Of a DNA stretch of 64,000 nucleotides, positions 10,255-21,673 are shown one piece after another. Position 1 is the stretch's first letter. Every line of letters starts with the position of its first letter. The notes beneath the pieces are model-generated. The model saw only the letters and a program-made list of their open reading frames with translations, was not told where the DNA came from and ran no database searches. Both the position numbers and the translations under genes were made by a program. The stretch covers positions 496,001-560,000 of the forward strand of contig JAMXDE010000021.1 of assembly GCA_026770025.1 (NCBI GenBank), read 5' to 3'. Source of the DNA: Craspedostauros australis. Its lineage: Eukaryota; Bacillariophyta; Bacillariophyceae; Mastogloiales; Achnanthaceae.

Positions 10255-12305
10255 AATAATGTCCAGAAACAAGGAATGTACCATTCGACTATCGCATTCT
10301 GCTTCTAAACGTACTCCCGATATACTCTGGTGGTGTGCTCTACTCGCATCGTAGTCGCTCCCTTCTCGTATCATATTCATATTATAATCGCACCATACTA
10401 TATTCGCACTATACTCGCAGCTCCATACTCGTGAACTCGTTGTGCGACATGGTCGTCGTCAGATCTCTGTACAACACTCCATTCTCCATCTGCGCACTTC
10501 TGGAACAGGAACAGGCACGAATCACGAGCGTCTTCATGGCATACCACGTCGCCTCTGCCATCGCAAAGACAGTCGGTTGTATCCATATGCTCATCGATAT
10601 CTAGATCACTTCCGCGTATAACAGATAGTGTTGTACCGCCGCCCCTGGCATTCAAGCGAGGTGCGCTCTTCTTGCCTCGCTTCCGACACTGCGCTGGTAC
10701 TGTCTGCGCGTGCAAGCAGCGACTCATCGTAAACATTGCCGAATCAACTCCATGATGGATAATCGGCGCAGACGTCAACGACAGCATGGTGATGTTTGGT
10801 ATCTGCTCGCGGCCTCCGCAATACTCAAAGCTTGGATCCGTGCCTCCAAACTAACAAGAAGAAGATCCTGAACTCGGTCACCTCCGCGTGCTGCTTCCTC
10901 AGTGGAGGATTCCATGATGGTGGCAGCTGATGTGTTGCCTGATGTGCAGCTGAGATATTTGTGGAGACATGTCGACCACCTTTTCAGCATCGTCGTTGTT
11001 GTGATCTTCGTTGTTTGTTGTGGTGCGTGCGTTTATGTTGATTTGCGCAGCCTGTTCTTCCCTCCGCCGTGCGCGTTTGTGTTCTTGTGCCTTGTCTGAT
11101 GGCTGCGCTTTGCATGTCCACCATTTAGTGATGAATGTCGTTTGTTGCCAATAGACAGACTCGACGCCATCGATACAACATGGCTCATTCATGAATGCGA
11201 TCACAAAGTGAGTAGCAGAACAAGCACACCACGACGACAGAGGCAGCGACGACAATGTCGGATCATGTATGCATGCGAATCAAAGTCGTTTCTGATAAGT
11301 GATAAGTGTCCATGGTTGCTGTTGCGTTGTTCACAAGCGGCCGCTGTGACATGTGTGATGCAAGCATGACAGTTGTACTTGCTTCACGTGACCACAAATA
11401 CAGAGATTTTTCCGAAGTGGTGAACACAACACACACACACAACACACACCGCAACCATTGCTCATCTGCTCTCTGCCGATCAACCACGACGCAGACAATC
11501 AGGCATGGAACGAAGGGACGATGACAGTATTCGCTATCGCACACAAATTGCTTGCAGCTATTGTATTCTTATTACTGCACTATTGTACGGTGATAATCGC
11601 CTCTGCTCCACTATCCATTCTCAAGCCAGCAGCTCGCGACGATCCTCAGCCTATCCCTCTCACTGATTGTATTCCGTGTGGAAGGCAAGGATTGCAACAC
11701 TCGAGCAAAACTGTCACATTCAACGCGCCCACCCCACAGATCAACAGATGCAAGAAAGGTCCGGCGGACCACCCGATGTGATCGCGGCGGCCAAAAAGCT
11801 GTTGCGGCTAGCAGTTGTCCGCCCCTGACTTTGCCTCCCGTGCAAAAGCAGACACGAAAAATGCAACTGAATTGCGCCAGCACTGGTCGTTCGAGTCTCG
11901 GCGGAATGGTTCGGCAGTGGAGCCCATTCTCGTGTTGTTTGTCTCTGCTCGATCCCTCAAAATGACAAATTCAACGTCTGTCTCACCACCAGGATCGGAA
12001 TCTCGAAAACGTGCTCTGACGCCAGATCATGCAAACGGAACCAAGGAATTGGAAAAAATGTGGTCATTTGGTTCCTTCTTCCTGCCAAAATCGTGTTGCG
12101 ATTTGCACAATGATGGCTGCCACAACAGGAAAGGTCAAAATCAACCGACAACGACACAAAACACAACACGAGAAACAACAAAGGAAACGACGCTGCCGCC
12201 ACCAGTCTCTTTCCGCGTCGTGCCATCAGCTCAGCAGATGAACATGACATCCCATGTTGAAGGGGAGCAACGCAGGTTGCGCAGGACTTTGTATTGACAA
12301 ACTAA
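10255..12305. other. 2 kb spacer, no convincing gene
   Basis: Short ORFs occur on both strands, but none shows a domain, consistent codon use or conservation with another part of the window. 10330-10440 is rich in short TACTCG/TATTC words. A CA-rich stretch lies at 11425-11450. An ORF from 11521 starts with a hydrophobic stretch that could mimic a signal peptide, but it has nothing else to support it. Confidence 0.4.
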
Positions 12306-12755
12306 GCATCGCATTAAATAGTATTCTATAATACAATGCTTTGCACACCACAGAATAAGTCATTGTGCTCCATTACATTATATTCTATAATACTGTGTTG
12401 TGTGGTATTCGCAAGTGTTGCTGTTGCGGCTGATGCGCAGGGATGCTGCCGGCACGACACGCCCAAAGGAGGAAACCCCAAACCGAGCCAAATCACCAAC
12501 AACGCGAGGAAACAACGCGACACCGAATCTGTCGCAACGTCAGCATCCACACCGGTGGATGTCATCGCCGTCTGATATCGACCGTCAAAATCGTCATCAT
12601 TTTCGTCCGCGGTGAAGACAAGTCGGCCAGGTATTTGTGTCGTAGAAGCTAGCTAAATATATCTAACCCTAATGGACAACACGCTACATCGTTTGCCAAA
12701 AAAGTCATGTTGTCCGATAAAAAATCGGCAGGATACTACCTTTTTGTCCTGAATG
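12306..12755. repeat. Dispersed repeat, copy 1 (other copy at 56270-56725)
   Basis: Blocks shared with 56270-56725 in the same order include the CACTGTGCTCCATT-like start, the stretch TATTCGCAAGTGTTGCTGTTG, and the block around TATCTAACCCTAATGGACAA. It also shares GTCATGTTGTCCGAT and the ending GGCAGGAT...TGAATGGGG. The copies are clearly diverged, with several indels. The second copy sits inside an element bounded by 32 bp inverted repeats. This copy is therefore probably a fragment of the same family, although no inverted repeat end was seen beside it. Confidence 0.75.
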
Positions 12756-13361
12756 GGGTCATATGGTCGAGTTAGTCAAGCGTCGTTGGAACCAACCAAC
12801 AACGCGCCACAAATTGGAACTCCAACCAAGAGAGGAAAGGAGAAAAAGGCCGTGGATCCGTGCAACGGACATCAACAATCTCCATCGTCATGATGCTCTC
12901 GGCTCTCTTCCCTCGCAAGTGCGCAACTGATGCGAGCATCCCAGCAAGATTGACATCAACCCATTGACGCTTGTGCCATCACTCTCCTTCTACCAACAAT
13001 TCCGACCCTGACTTGACTTCGCTGGACAGGACAAAGCGCAGAAATGAACGCCGTCGACACACCTCCACGTCAACACCATCGTGGACAGAAACAGTAAAAC
13101 GACGCGTCACGCGCCGCCGTCATGTCATCTCGGATGACGACGAACACTTTTCGCCATTCAGTTTCTCCTTTCACGGGATTCATTCTTGATCATGAGTGTG
13201 GCGAAGATCGACTCATTTGACCCATTTGGGCTTGGCTCACCACGTCACACATGTTTAGTCAACGCGGAGAAATACAACTTATCCGCGATGAACGGAACAG
13301 TCATTTGTGACCAGGGGCGTGACGAGACGCGTCAATCAGAATTCACAAGAACACGAACACT
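12756..13361. other. Spacer, nothing recognised
   Basis: Only short ORFs without domains are present. The left edge is the end of the dispersed repeat and the right edge is the break point of the segmental duplication. Confidence 0.4.
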
Positions 13362-13765
13362 CAGCATCGCAGAACGCGAAACACGGAAATGGCCCAACAA
13401 GCGTCACGAACGATAGACCAAAGGGAAAACCGGTCACACACATCAACTCACATTTCTGCCACCTCTGCACAAGACTCATCGCCTCAATGACGCACATGGG
13501 AGTGGCCAAGTCACAACCACGACCACACCGCAACCAACACAACTGGTCACCACCAACAATCACAATCACAATCGCAGTACGACTAATCGAATGCACTCTC
13601 AAGCACAGTCGTTGTCAGAAGTTCCCGATCATTCATAAAAATCAACCCCTTCCACTCAATCAACTCTGACCAACTCCGCCCAAAAAGCCTCAACGCAAGC
13701 GCATCGCAAACCTCAACACAAACAGCTCTTGCACACAACAGCAAGCCCCCCGACAGCACTTCACC

Positions 13766-14650
13766 ATGGTCGACACAGACTTCATGAAGGACAGGATCCC
13801 GCCGGCGTCAAAATGGCGCAACGAGACAGTCTGCATGATGGCCGACATCGACAGGGGATTCAGCGTCACTGACGAGAATTTCCGCGCGGATGAGCCAGCG
13901 CCGATCGGAACACCCATTGCCATCGAAAGTGACATCTTCGTCGGCAAGGTCCTGATCCGCATCCGCGACGCCAAGTCTGACAACCAGGAACAATGCAGCA
14001 AGTACTTCGACGGCAAGAAGCGGATAGCGCAGACCGTGCTACAGGGAAAATTCAAGCGGGCAGACATCAAGTTCAACGACGTCTTCATCGGGGACGAGTA
14101 CAGCAAGCGATTCAAGAACCTCCCACCTGACTGGATGCTGCGACCCGTCATTGCATTCTTCGGAAGGCTCGTGCCTGGCATCGAAATGGACCTCGCGTCC
14201 GACACGCCCAGCGTCTTCACAAACTTTTGCGGCGGCGCGCAGACCATGCGGGTGGACGAGGACGGCGAGGAACCGCCGATCGACGCCTTGGAACTCGACG
14301 AGGATGTCAAGCTCGCCATCACCAAATCCAAGCACCACACAATTGCCAACCGGCGGAAATACCTCAGCGTGCCAAGGCACGGGGCCAAGTACACCTTCGA
14401 CTCGAACCTCGTATACACCTTCAACGCATACGACAACATCATGGATTACGGCGCGTACAAAATGAAGATGGGAATGCTGGGAGACACCGCCATGACCATT
14501 GCGTACGACGGTCAGCCAGCCGCCATCGGCGTCCGCCTCAAGACCAACAAGCAATGGATCTTCCGCTTCCAGATCTTTCACGAAAGCCTCCTCAAGCATT
14601 GGGAGGAGGAAAAGAAGAAGGAGAAGGAAGCCGCGTTGAATTCCAAATAG
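13766..14650 (+). CDS. DUF1769-like protein, copy A
   Basis: The protein is 294 aa, intronless and soluble, with no signal peptide. Residues 57-160 resemble the DUF1769 family: FVGKVLIRIRD (58-68), SKYFDG (78-83), LQGKFK (92-97), then the segment around NDVFIGDEY (104-112) and a Pro-rich boundary to VIAFFGRLVPGIEMDLASD. The family is of unknown function and occurs in fungi and algae. The assignment is from motif memory, not a search. The C-terminus ends in a charged helix (EEEKKKEKEA). Copy B at 48277-49161 differs only at A41T, I57V and S213P, so both copies are under constraint or the duplication is recent. The start is the first ATG in an ACCATGG context after a conserved leader. It converges on the hemerythrin-like gene across a 600 bp spacer. 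Confidence 0.85.
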   Translation: MVDTDFMKDRIPPASKWRNETVCMMADIDRGFSVTDENFRADEPAPIGTPIAIESDIFVGKVLIRIRDAKSDNQEQCSKYFDGKKRIAQTVLQGKFKRADIKFNDVFIGDEYSKRFKNLPPDWMLRPVIAFFGRLVPGIEMDLASDTPSVFTNFCGGAQTMRVDEDGEEPPIDALELDEDVKLAITKSKHHTIANRRKYLSVPRHGAKYTFDSNLVYTFNAYDNIMDYGAYKMKMGMLGDTAMTIAYDGQPAAIGVRLKTNKQWIFRFQIFHESLLKHWEEEKKKEKEAALNSK

Positions 14651-15247
14651 AGTACGTCGACGACTCCGCTGCAAACTGAACGACCGCAGCACGATGAGAA
14701 AACATAAAACACACAATAATTCAATGTAAATAGTCCTCTACATGTCAGTCCTCTCGCGCTTCACAAGCCCCAATGCTCAATTGTTGATGATGGGCTTGAT
14801 TCTGGCGGTCGGCGCACGCGCAAATTGAACTACTCCGCTCTGTGCGCTTCAATGTGCACGGCATTTGCATGACGATCGAATGCCAAACGCAACCAACTAC
14901 CTATTGCGATAGCGCAACACCAACAGCAGCGTCGCCGCCCGGTCCTCTCAATGCTCTCAATCAATGTCGTTCCTCGAGTAGAGCTATGCAATCGGTCTAT
15001 TTCATGTATCAATCTACCAGTCGAACCCCTGATGATTAAACGGCAGCAGCAGCAACCGCGAACGCAGAGAGACGAACCGTACATGATAGCATATGGGTGT
15101 AATCGTTCTCTATTCGTATTGTCTAACTTTTAGTGGTCTACATGTGGTGAAGATCGAGGAATGCTCAAGGTATTCGGATAGCCGGATCCCGTCTGCTCTA
15201 TACTCGTGCACGGTCACGATCGGGAGGCCAGAAATCGGGGGAAAGTG
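14651..15247. other. Convergent intergenic spacer in duplication copy A
   Basis: The 3' ends of the DUF1769-like and hemerythrin-like genes face each other. Its counterpart is 49162-49759, which is also well conserved, though less so than the coding regions. No additional gene was seen. The sequence probably holds the two 3' UTRs and polyadenylation sites. Confidence 0.5.
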
Positions 15248-16159
15248 TTAGACTGCAAGGACGCCGGGGCCGCTCTCGAATGCGGCGACGTGTCGCTGCC
15301 ACTTGTCCTGGAACTGATCGAAGCCCTTGCGGAAGTAGACGGACCAAAGGAAGGAAGGCAGTTTGCAGAAGGACATCCATTCCTGGCGAAAGGTCTCGAC
15401 TCCCATGTGGTGGATGAAGCTTCCCATTTCCACTCCTCCCTTCTCCATGAACTTTTGCAATGTGCGTCCCCACTGGGATGCCGTCATGGCCTGCTTGGAT
15501 TGGCACAGGATGGATTGCTTTTGGAAGGCGAAGTGATCACGCAGATCGTTGCTGTACGAGTTGTACGTCGCGAAGAGAGCGGCCTCCTTCTTGCCGATTG
15601 CGCCTGGTCGCAGCGTGGAGACCGTGGAATCGATGGTGGAGATGTGGGACATGAGGTTGCGATGCGACTTGATGACGCTGTCGGATGGGATGTCCGCATG
15701 CTCTTGCAGCTTTGGCAGCAGGAAGGTTTCGCTGCTGTCCAGGTGCTTTCGCATGTTGGTAGCGTGCACCGCCCACAGAGACTTGATCGCGTCCACTTGG
15801 ACATCCGGCAGAGCGGATCGCGCGTCGACGCCGCCGAGGATCCTGTTGATGGTTGCGCACTCACCATGGAGGGAGTCGTAGATCAGCGCAAGCGTATCCC
15901 TGCCGCCTTCCCCTGCCTTGGCATTTGTTATTGATGGTGTTGTAGCTGCTGACAGTGATGATGGCGCTGATGGTGATGATGGTGCTGATGACATCAAGAC
16001 TCCCAGTTGTGGGGATGCGAGCGCGGCGCTCGCTTTCGCCTTGGACCGTCCGATCCGTCCAAAGGACCATGCGCTGGCGCTGACCGAGAGCAAGACCATG
16101 AGCAAGGGGAGGCAAGATAGCCACATCTTCTTGGTGTAGGTCATGGTGGAAGGATTCAT
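15248..16159 (-). CDS. Plastid-targeted hemerythrin-like protein, copy A
   Basis: The protein is 303 aa. The frame stays open upstream, but the duplicate copy supports the start at 16159 (or the Met two codons before TKK). The N-terminus has a hydrophobic core (WLSCLPLLMVLLSV, 13-26) ending in ASA with Trp31, the ASA-(F/W/Y/L) signature used for import into secondary plastids. A Ser/Ala/Lys-rich transit-like stretch follows. Residues 90-225 look like a hemerythrin/HHE four-helix bundle: His98, His132, His139 with Glu144 in HLDSSETFLLPKL, His154, His166, His172, and His209 in DHFAFQKQ. The last helix lacks the usual Glu four residues after His, so the metal site is incomplete or altered. The C-terminal 80 residues are outside the bundle, aromatic-rich and unknown. 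It differs from copy B at T5A, T78E and G109D. Iron or oxygen binding is inferred from family resemblance only. Confidence 0.72.
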   Translation of the reverse strand: MNPSTMTYTKKMWLSCLPLLMVLLSVSASAWSFGRIGRSKAKASAALASPQLGVLMSSAPSSPSAPSSLSAATTPSITNAKAGEGGRDTLALIYDSLHGECATINRILGGVDARSALPDVQVDAIKSLWAVHATNMRKHLDSSETFLLPKLQEHADIPSDSVIKSHRNLMSHISTIDSTVSTLRPGAIGKKEAALFATYNSYSNDLRDHFAFQKQSILCQSKQAMTASQWGRTLQKFMEKGGVEMGSFIHHMGVETFRQEWMSFCKLPSFLWSVYFRKGFDQFQDKWQRHVAAFESGPGVLAV

Positions 16160-17107
16160 GTTGGTGTGTGAAAGTTGAGTTTGAGGTTCGTGCGTGAGTG
16201 AGTGTTTGTGTGTGCGTGTTTTGAGACTATTGTGCGATTGTTGTGCTTTGTTGCGGTTTAGGTTATGCTTGTGCTTTGTGCGATTGTTGATTTTATGAGA
16301 TGAGTGTTGTGGCACATCCTCATGCGGCAGTTCAGATGCACATGGTCGTGGTTGCTCTCGAACATCACGTCCACCAGCCCCCAGCGAAGCGTTCAATCTT
16401 CTGTGGTTTCCGTCATCGTTCCGCCTTTCCTCCCATCCAAATCCGAGCAGTTTTCCAACAATTCGCAAGCGTGTGTACCCGCGTTCCGTCACCTTCCTTG
16501 TTCCGTTTTTTCGTGTCCGTGGGCTTGAAAAGTGGCAGTGGCCAAGGTCAGGGGACACGAGGCAAAATGTCGAACACGACCAAAAAGTCCTCACACATGA
16601 AATAATAAGTACGGTCTCAGTGACTCGTGACAGGTTCATGGTCGCCGCTGCCAAATTGATAACCTCGTTCTCCTGTGCGTCATTGCCGAGAACGTGGGGT
16701 GAGTTCCAACAGGAGCGATTATCATGTGCTTAGTTTGTCGGAGAGGACATTCGGTGGGACCACGATACCACGTTGCCGCTCACGATACAGATCACGCACA
16801 GCCCGACCGAGCCGCCCTTGGCACGATGTACAGGACCTTCGCGCGCAGAGACTGTGCCCATAATTGTAGTCGTGTTTGTGCTGGGTGATTGAAACCGGGG
16901 GGATCTGCATCACGAATGGGCAGGTGATATCTTCAGGAGGACTGCCGCCTGTGCAGCAATGTTGATCCTCACCACACCACCAGTACCAGAGAGGACACTG
17001 GAACACCGGAACACTGGAACACCGGAAAACTGCGAAGCACCCCAGGGCAAACAAACATCGATCAATAACTTTGAACATTGCTTGGGTCAACTTGTGCTCT
17101 GATGTGC

Positions 17108-18477
17108 TCCTCATCGCGCACACGCTCATGATGCGCTGCCATTGGCGATGAGGTTAACAATGTCGGTACTATTGGTGTTACTGATGATGCTGGTACGAAT
17201 CTCGCTGCTCTCACGCTGCTCCTTGGGAAAGCAAGCATTTCTAGCATAGACAGACCATGTGTTTGGGGTGATTGAGAGGACTCTTCGACTGCAGCCTCTG
17301 CGATAACATCACATGAAGAACATCGAAGTGCGGCATCACTCTTGGCGACTCCATCCGAAGCTCTGGCTCTCTCGTGTTGCATTCCTGTATGTCTCTGCCT
17401 TCTACCACAGGATGGCGTCGTGGCGGCTTCACCACGTTACACACCATGATGACACGCATTATCACATTGGCGGGTGTGTCTGATCTTTCAAGTTTTCTCC
17501 GCTGAATGACCGAAGCGGGAGAATGGAGCCGGTCCGCGAACAACTTTGTGGGCATTGGCAGGCCTCAAAAGCGCCGACGCGTCTGGGTGCAAACATATCA
17601 TCACAGTTACACACCACAACCAGAATTAACACAACCATTATGACTGCTTTGCTACTTTGGAGGCTGTGCATACTTGTGTGTCTCGTCATGGCACCAATTC
17701 AATACAAACGTCATTCCCGGATTTTCTTCGTGGCACAAACCAACGAATAGAGCGGATCAAGAAATGCCATCGGTGAAGCACAACGGCTTTCAGTTCTGTC
17801 GGAGCTGGTCGTGACCACAGCCCCAACGAGATAACATTTAACATTGAGCGAAGGTGGTCACGGAGAAACTAGAAACGTTGTGGTGAACGCGCAAGGACCA
17901 GGGTGTCCTTGTGTGATCCGTGTGTGTCGCAAGCAATAACTGGTGGGTCCTTGTCAATCCACTCCAGCAGTGGTGCACCAGAGCACAACTTCTACCAACG
18001 ACGTCATCAACGCGAGCGCGAACGAAACGGAGCCAAACTCCTCCAATTCGTATGAATACCATGCACACACACCAACAGGACCGGAACGAATCTCTTTGTT
18101 TTGGAACCAGTTACGACTATCGTTTGTGTGGATCACCTTGGTGGACTTTGTTGAAGAGATCTTGAGGATCGGATGAGCAACAGGCGAATGAACGAGCAAT
18201 GCTCCTCCAAATCCTTTTCTCAACAGTGAGTGTGTGAATGCACGAGCAGAGGAGCGGAGGGAGGGGCGTCCATTTGTTGTTGATGCAACAACAATACCAC
18301 AGGGTCCATCGCACTATTCCTCTCTGCGTCTCTCCCTGCATGCGCACAAGCATTTGCGCCTGCGAAAAATAATACCAGAACCAGAAAATTCGAAACACAC
18401 AGTAACAACAGAAAAATCCAAATCAGAACACATCAACAATTTCACAGTACTAAGTCTACAGAAGTTTGTACGCAACC
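17108..18477. other. Spacer, nothing recognised
   Basis: Short ORFs are on both strands, without domains or similarity elsewhere in the window. Nothing resembling a tRNA or a repeat end was seen. Confidence 0.4.
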
Positions 18478-19389
18478 ATGGATCGCAAGCAGCAAACGAG
18501 AAAGGCCACAAAGCAGGTCCAAATCGTAACCGACAAAGCTGACGACAGCATGGAGATCGATGCAACAACCCAAGGCACACAAGCCCATCAGACTAAGCCA
18601 CCGCCAGAGCCAGATCCGAAAGCCGATGAGACAGCAGAGCTGGAGAAACAAGGATTGATAGCAACAGCATGGAGAACGCCCAACGCTTCGAGTTGGAAAA
18701 AACTCCCCACGAGTGTCAATGCACAAGCCAAAGGATACACAGCAGACAAAGTCTTTGGAGAGACAGGGCGATCAATGCACAACAAGGTAAAACAGGTGCT
18801 AACCCAGAAAGCCACTTGGGAAGGCACTGATACCTTGCTTGTATTGGCAATGGTTCCCACAGTCCAAGAGATCACAGAGTTCTTCCAGGCGGTGAAGGAC
18901 AGCAGAATCACCAAACTTGGGAAGGCAAACATTTCTCCTGATGATCCAAAACGGACCTAAATCAAGCAGCTGATCGCAGATCTGTCTATAACGGATCCTA
19001 GCAAAAGCTTTGGTCCCTCAGTCCAAGGACAAGACCAGACAAAAATGGCAAACCAGATGTCAATCTTGTGGGCAGCTGCAGTCAACTACATGGGCAGCCA
19101 ATATCAGGAGGAGTTAAGCCCTCCAGAGATTGACCCTGACACTGAGCCCATAGAGGAGGATAGCGACAACAGCAGCCACAACCTAGAAGCACTCATCACC
19201 AAGCAGCCCCTTTGGCAATCCAATCTCACGGCATACACCACAACGGTCAAACACAGCAAGGCAAAGCAAAGCAAAGCAACCCAAAACAGCAAAAGTTGCA
19301 CCAGCCGCTGTGGCAGCAGCAGGCACAACCGAAGATCCAGGACAGCCTGGCAACGAAGACGAATGTTGGAAATCCAGGGTTATAGTTAG
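18478..19389 (+). pseudogene. Unknown ORF, 304 codons, interrupted by one TAA
   Basis: A single frame runs from the ATG at 18478 to a stop at 19387-19389 and is broken only by TAA at 18958-18960. The first part is polar, with a Lys/Gln-rich start and a Pro-rich acidic stretch around residues 35-50. It then has a better-folded looking segment (VNAQAKGYTADKVFGETGRS onward). The second part continues in the same style and contains the acidic PEIDPDTEPIEED. No family was recognised. It lies 650 bp before the second decayed copia element in the same orientation. It could be a remnant of that element's gag, but no Cys-His knuckle is visible. Confidence 0.45.
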
Positions 19390-20040
19390 TACTTTAATCT
19401 AATCTGCTGTTAGAAACTGTACCGTTTTAGAAATGTGAGCTCAATCTCACTTTCTCTTCCAATTTCAATTTCATAGCAGGCATCTGTTGTGGCGGCGACA
19501 TGGGGTGTCCTTGTGTTCCTAGGTGCTTCTCTCTGCATTCATTGTGCTCTGTTCTTGCATTCTTATTTTGGCATCTTTGTTGTTTGCCTCTGCACATTTG
19601 TAGCCATCTTCGTTCACATGGTAGGAATTTGCAGTCCTGTGTGCTTGTCTGTCATATGTTTCGATCCTTGATCCTGTGACACTTCATCACACAATTGGTG
19701 TCATCTTTGTTGATGTTCCAAACCTGTGGTTGTTCTGATCCTTTCTGATGTTGGCCACCTGTGGCATGTCTTGTCCGTAGGAGGGGCACGTGCTGCTCCC
19801 CGGAGGGGGTGCGTCACTTGCCCATTGCCCTTGCCAGAGTTCTGGCTGACGTCGCCATCTGCATGGTTGCCATGGTTGGTTTGGTATTGGGACCTCCTGA
19901 TCCGCATTTGGTGTGGTTGTTTTATTGACAGAGGACAGGCTACCCTTTCTTCTTGGTAGGACTGATATCAATCACGTTCGTCCTTAATCATGGTCGTAAT
20001 GATATGGTATTCAAAGGTGTGACGAATAGTCTCCAAACAT
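19390..20040. other. Spacer before the second copia remnant
   Basis: No domain was seen. TGTTGGAAATCC at about 19363 also occurs at 22607. A 38-bp-scale local repetition of ATTCAAAGGTGTGACGAA occurs at 20008-20070, at the edge of the RT remnant. Confidence 0.4.
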
Positions 20041-21649
20041 GTGACGAATAATATTCAAAGGTGTGACGAAAATGTTGGGAGGTGCGGCAATCATGGGTAT
20101 CTTGACAAAGTCGTACCCCCCGATTCCTGGCACCTCTGGGTGTACGACATGAAGCACGACCTTCGGCACAAGGCAAGATGCGTTGCAGGAGGACACTTAA
20201 CAGATCCATGCAAAGATATGGCATATGCTGGAGTAGTCAATCTAAGATCATTCAGGATTGCACTGTTTGCTGCAGAACTTAACGACCTCAAGCCCATGGT
20301 GGGTGACATTGTTAACGCCTATCTAGAAGCATACACAAAAGAAAAGATCTGTTTCATCGCCGGTCCTGAATTCCAAGAGTTTGGTGGTCACATGATGATT
20401 ATTGTGAAAGCGCTCTATGGGCTGTGCACGTCTGGAGCACGATTCCACGAGTCACTCGCCGACACACTCCGAGACATGAAGTTCTTCCAGTGCAAACCTG
20501 ACCCGGATGTGTGGATGAGGGATGCTGGTAGATGCTGGTAGATGCTGGGAATACCTATGTGTGTACATCAATAATCTGATGGCCATCATGGAGGATCCAC
20601 AGTCATTCTTCGACACGCTCATCAACAAGTACAAGTACAAGTTGAAAGGTGTAGGACCAATCAAGTATCACCTTGGCGCAGACTTCGACCGAGACAAAGA
20701 CGGAACCCTGACTATGAGCCCGCAATCCTACATCAAACGGATGCTGGCAAAGTACGAACAGGTGCATGGGGAGCTTCCACGGACCTACACCAGTCCCATG
20801 GAACACAACGACGCCCCAGAGCTAGACACATCACACGAACTAAACCCTGTAGAGACCAGACAATACCAATCACTCATCGGCGCCCTTCAATAGTGCATCA
20901 CATTGGGACGGTTTGATATTGCTGCAGCTGTGATGACTTTGTCTAGGTTCAGAGCCCAACCCAGGATTGGTCACATGGATCGCGCAAAATGTGTGTATGG
21001 ATACTTCCGAAAGCGTTCTGATGCCGCCATCAGGTTCAGAACGGGAATTCCAGATCACGAGCGCTACTTTGAGATTCCTGATCATGAATGGATGTACTCT
21101 GTGTATGATGACAACGAAGAGGAAACCGCGGACGACGATCCAACACCCAAGGGCAAGGCAGTTCGAATGACGACGTTTGTGGATGCCAATCTCATGCACT
21201 GCAAAGTGACTGGCAAACCTGCAACTAGTGTCCTCCATCTGCTCAACCAGACACCCATCGAATGGTTCAGCAAGCACCAGACCACAGTCGAGACTGCAAC
21301 CTACGGATCAGAATTCGTCGCGGCAAGGCAAGCAACAGAGCAAGTGATTGCAATGCGCTTCGCCCTTCGTGCAATGGGGATTCCGCTGAACGGACCTGCC
21401 TAGATGTTTGGTGACAACCAGAGCGTGATCGCATCCTCCACCATCCCAAACAGTGTGTTATCCAAACGACACAACGCATTGGCGTACCATCGCGTGCGTG
21501 CCGCAGTAGCTGCGAAGATCCTGCATTTCTGCGAGATAGACAGAACGGAAAACGTAGCCGACGTCATGACCAAGTTCCTTCCCTGGGCGAAGTACTGGCC
21601 GTTAGTGAGGCTGCTTCTGTTCTGGAAAGGAGAGACTCTGGGTGGATGA
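20041..21649 (+). pseudogene. copia RT/RNase H pseudogene
   Basis: The remnant starts inside reverse transcriptase. Recognisable parts are RHKARCVAGGHLTDP, KALYGLCTSGARFHESLAD, a degenerate active-site box, QYQSLIGALQ, and the RNase H pieces ATYGSEFVAARQA and GDNQSV. The active-site box at 20564-20575 reads Tyr-Ile-Asn-Asn instead of Tyr-x-Asp-Asp, so polymerase activity is lost. A 10 bp unit (GATGCTGGTA) is present three times at 20521-20550 and shifts the frame. Further breaks are TAG near 20891 and TAG near 21401. Integrase and protease are missing. The element differs from the two other copia elements in the window. Confidence 0.88.
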
Positions 21650-21673
21650 ACAAGACTCCCGACCATAGGGGAG

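Larger units (their letters stand above)
13362..17107. repeat. Segmental duplication, copy A
   Basis: It aligns to 47828-51743 in direct orientation, about 34.5 kb apart. The match starts at CAGCA(T/C)CGCAGAACGCG and runs through two whole genes and their spacers. It fades near the segment GGGTCAACTTGT. Coding parts differ at only a few codons, whereas the outer 1 kb on the right carries indels. Copy B has about 275 extra bases (51349-51624) after GCAATGTTGATCCT. The duplicated block includes both promoters, so both copies could be expressed. Confidence 0.95.

Noticed and set aside
10899-12297. Several ORFs of 70-160 codons on both strands
   Set aside because: No domain, no conservation, and mutually overlapping frames; expected by chance at this base composition.
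15206-15934. Plus-strand ORF of 242 codons opposite the hemerythrin-like gene (also 49718-50446)
   Set aside because: It is the antisense shadow of the minus-strand gene; the family motifs and signal peptide are on the minus strand.
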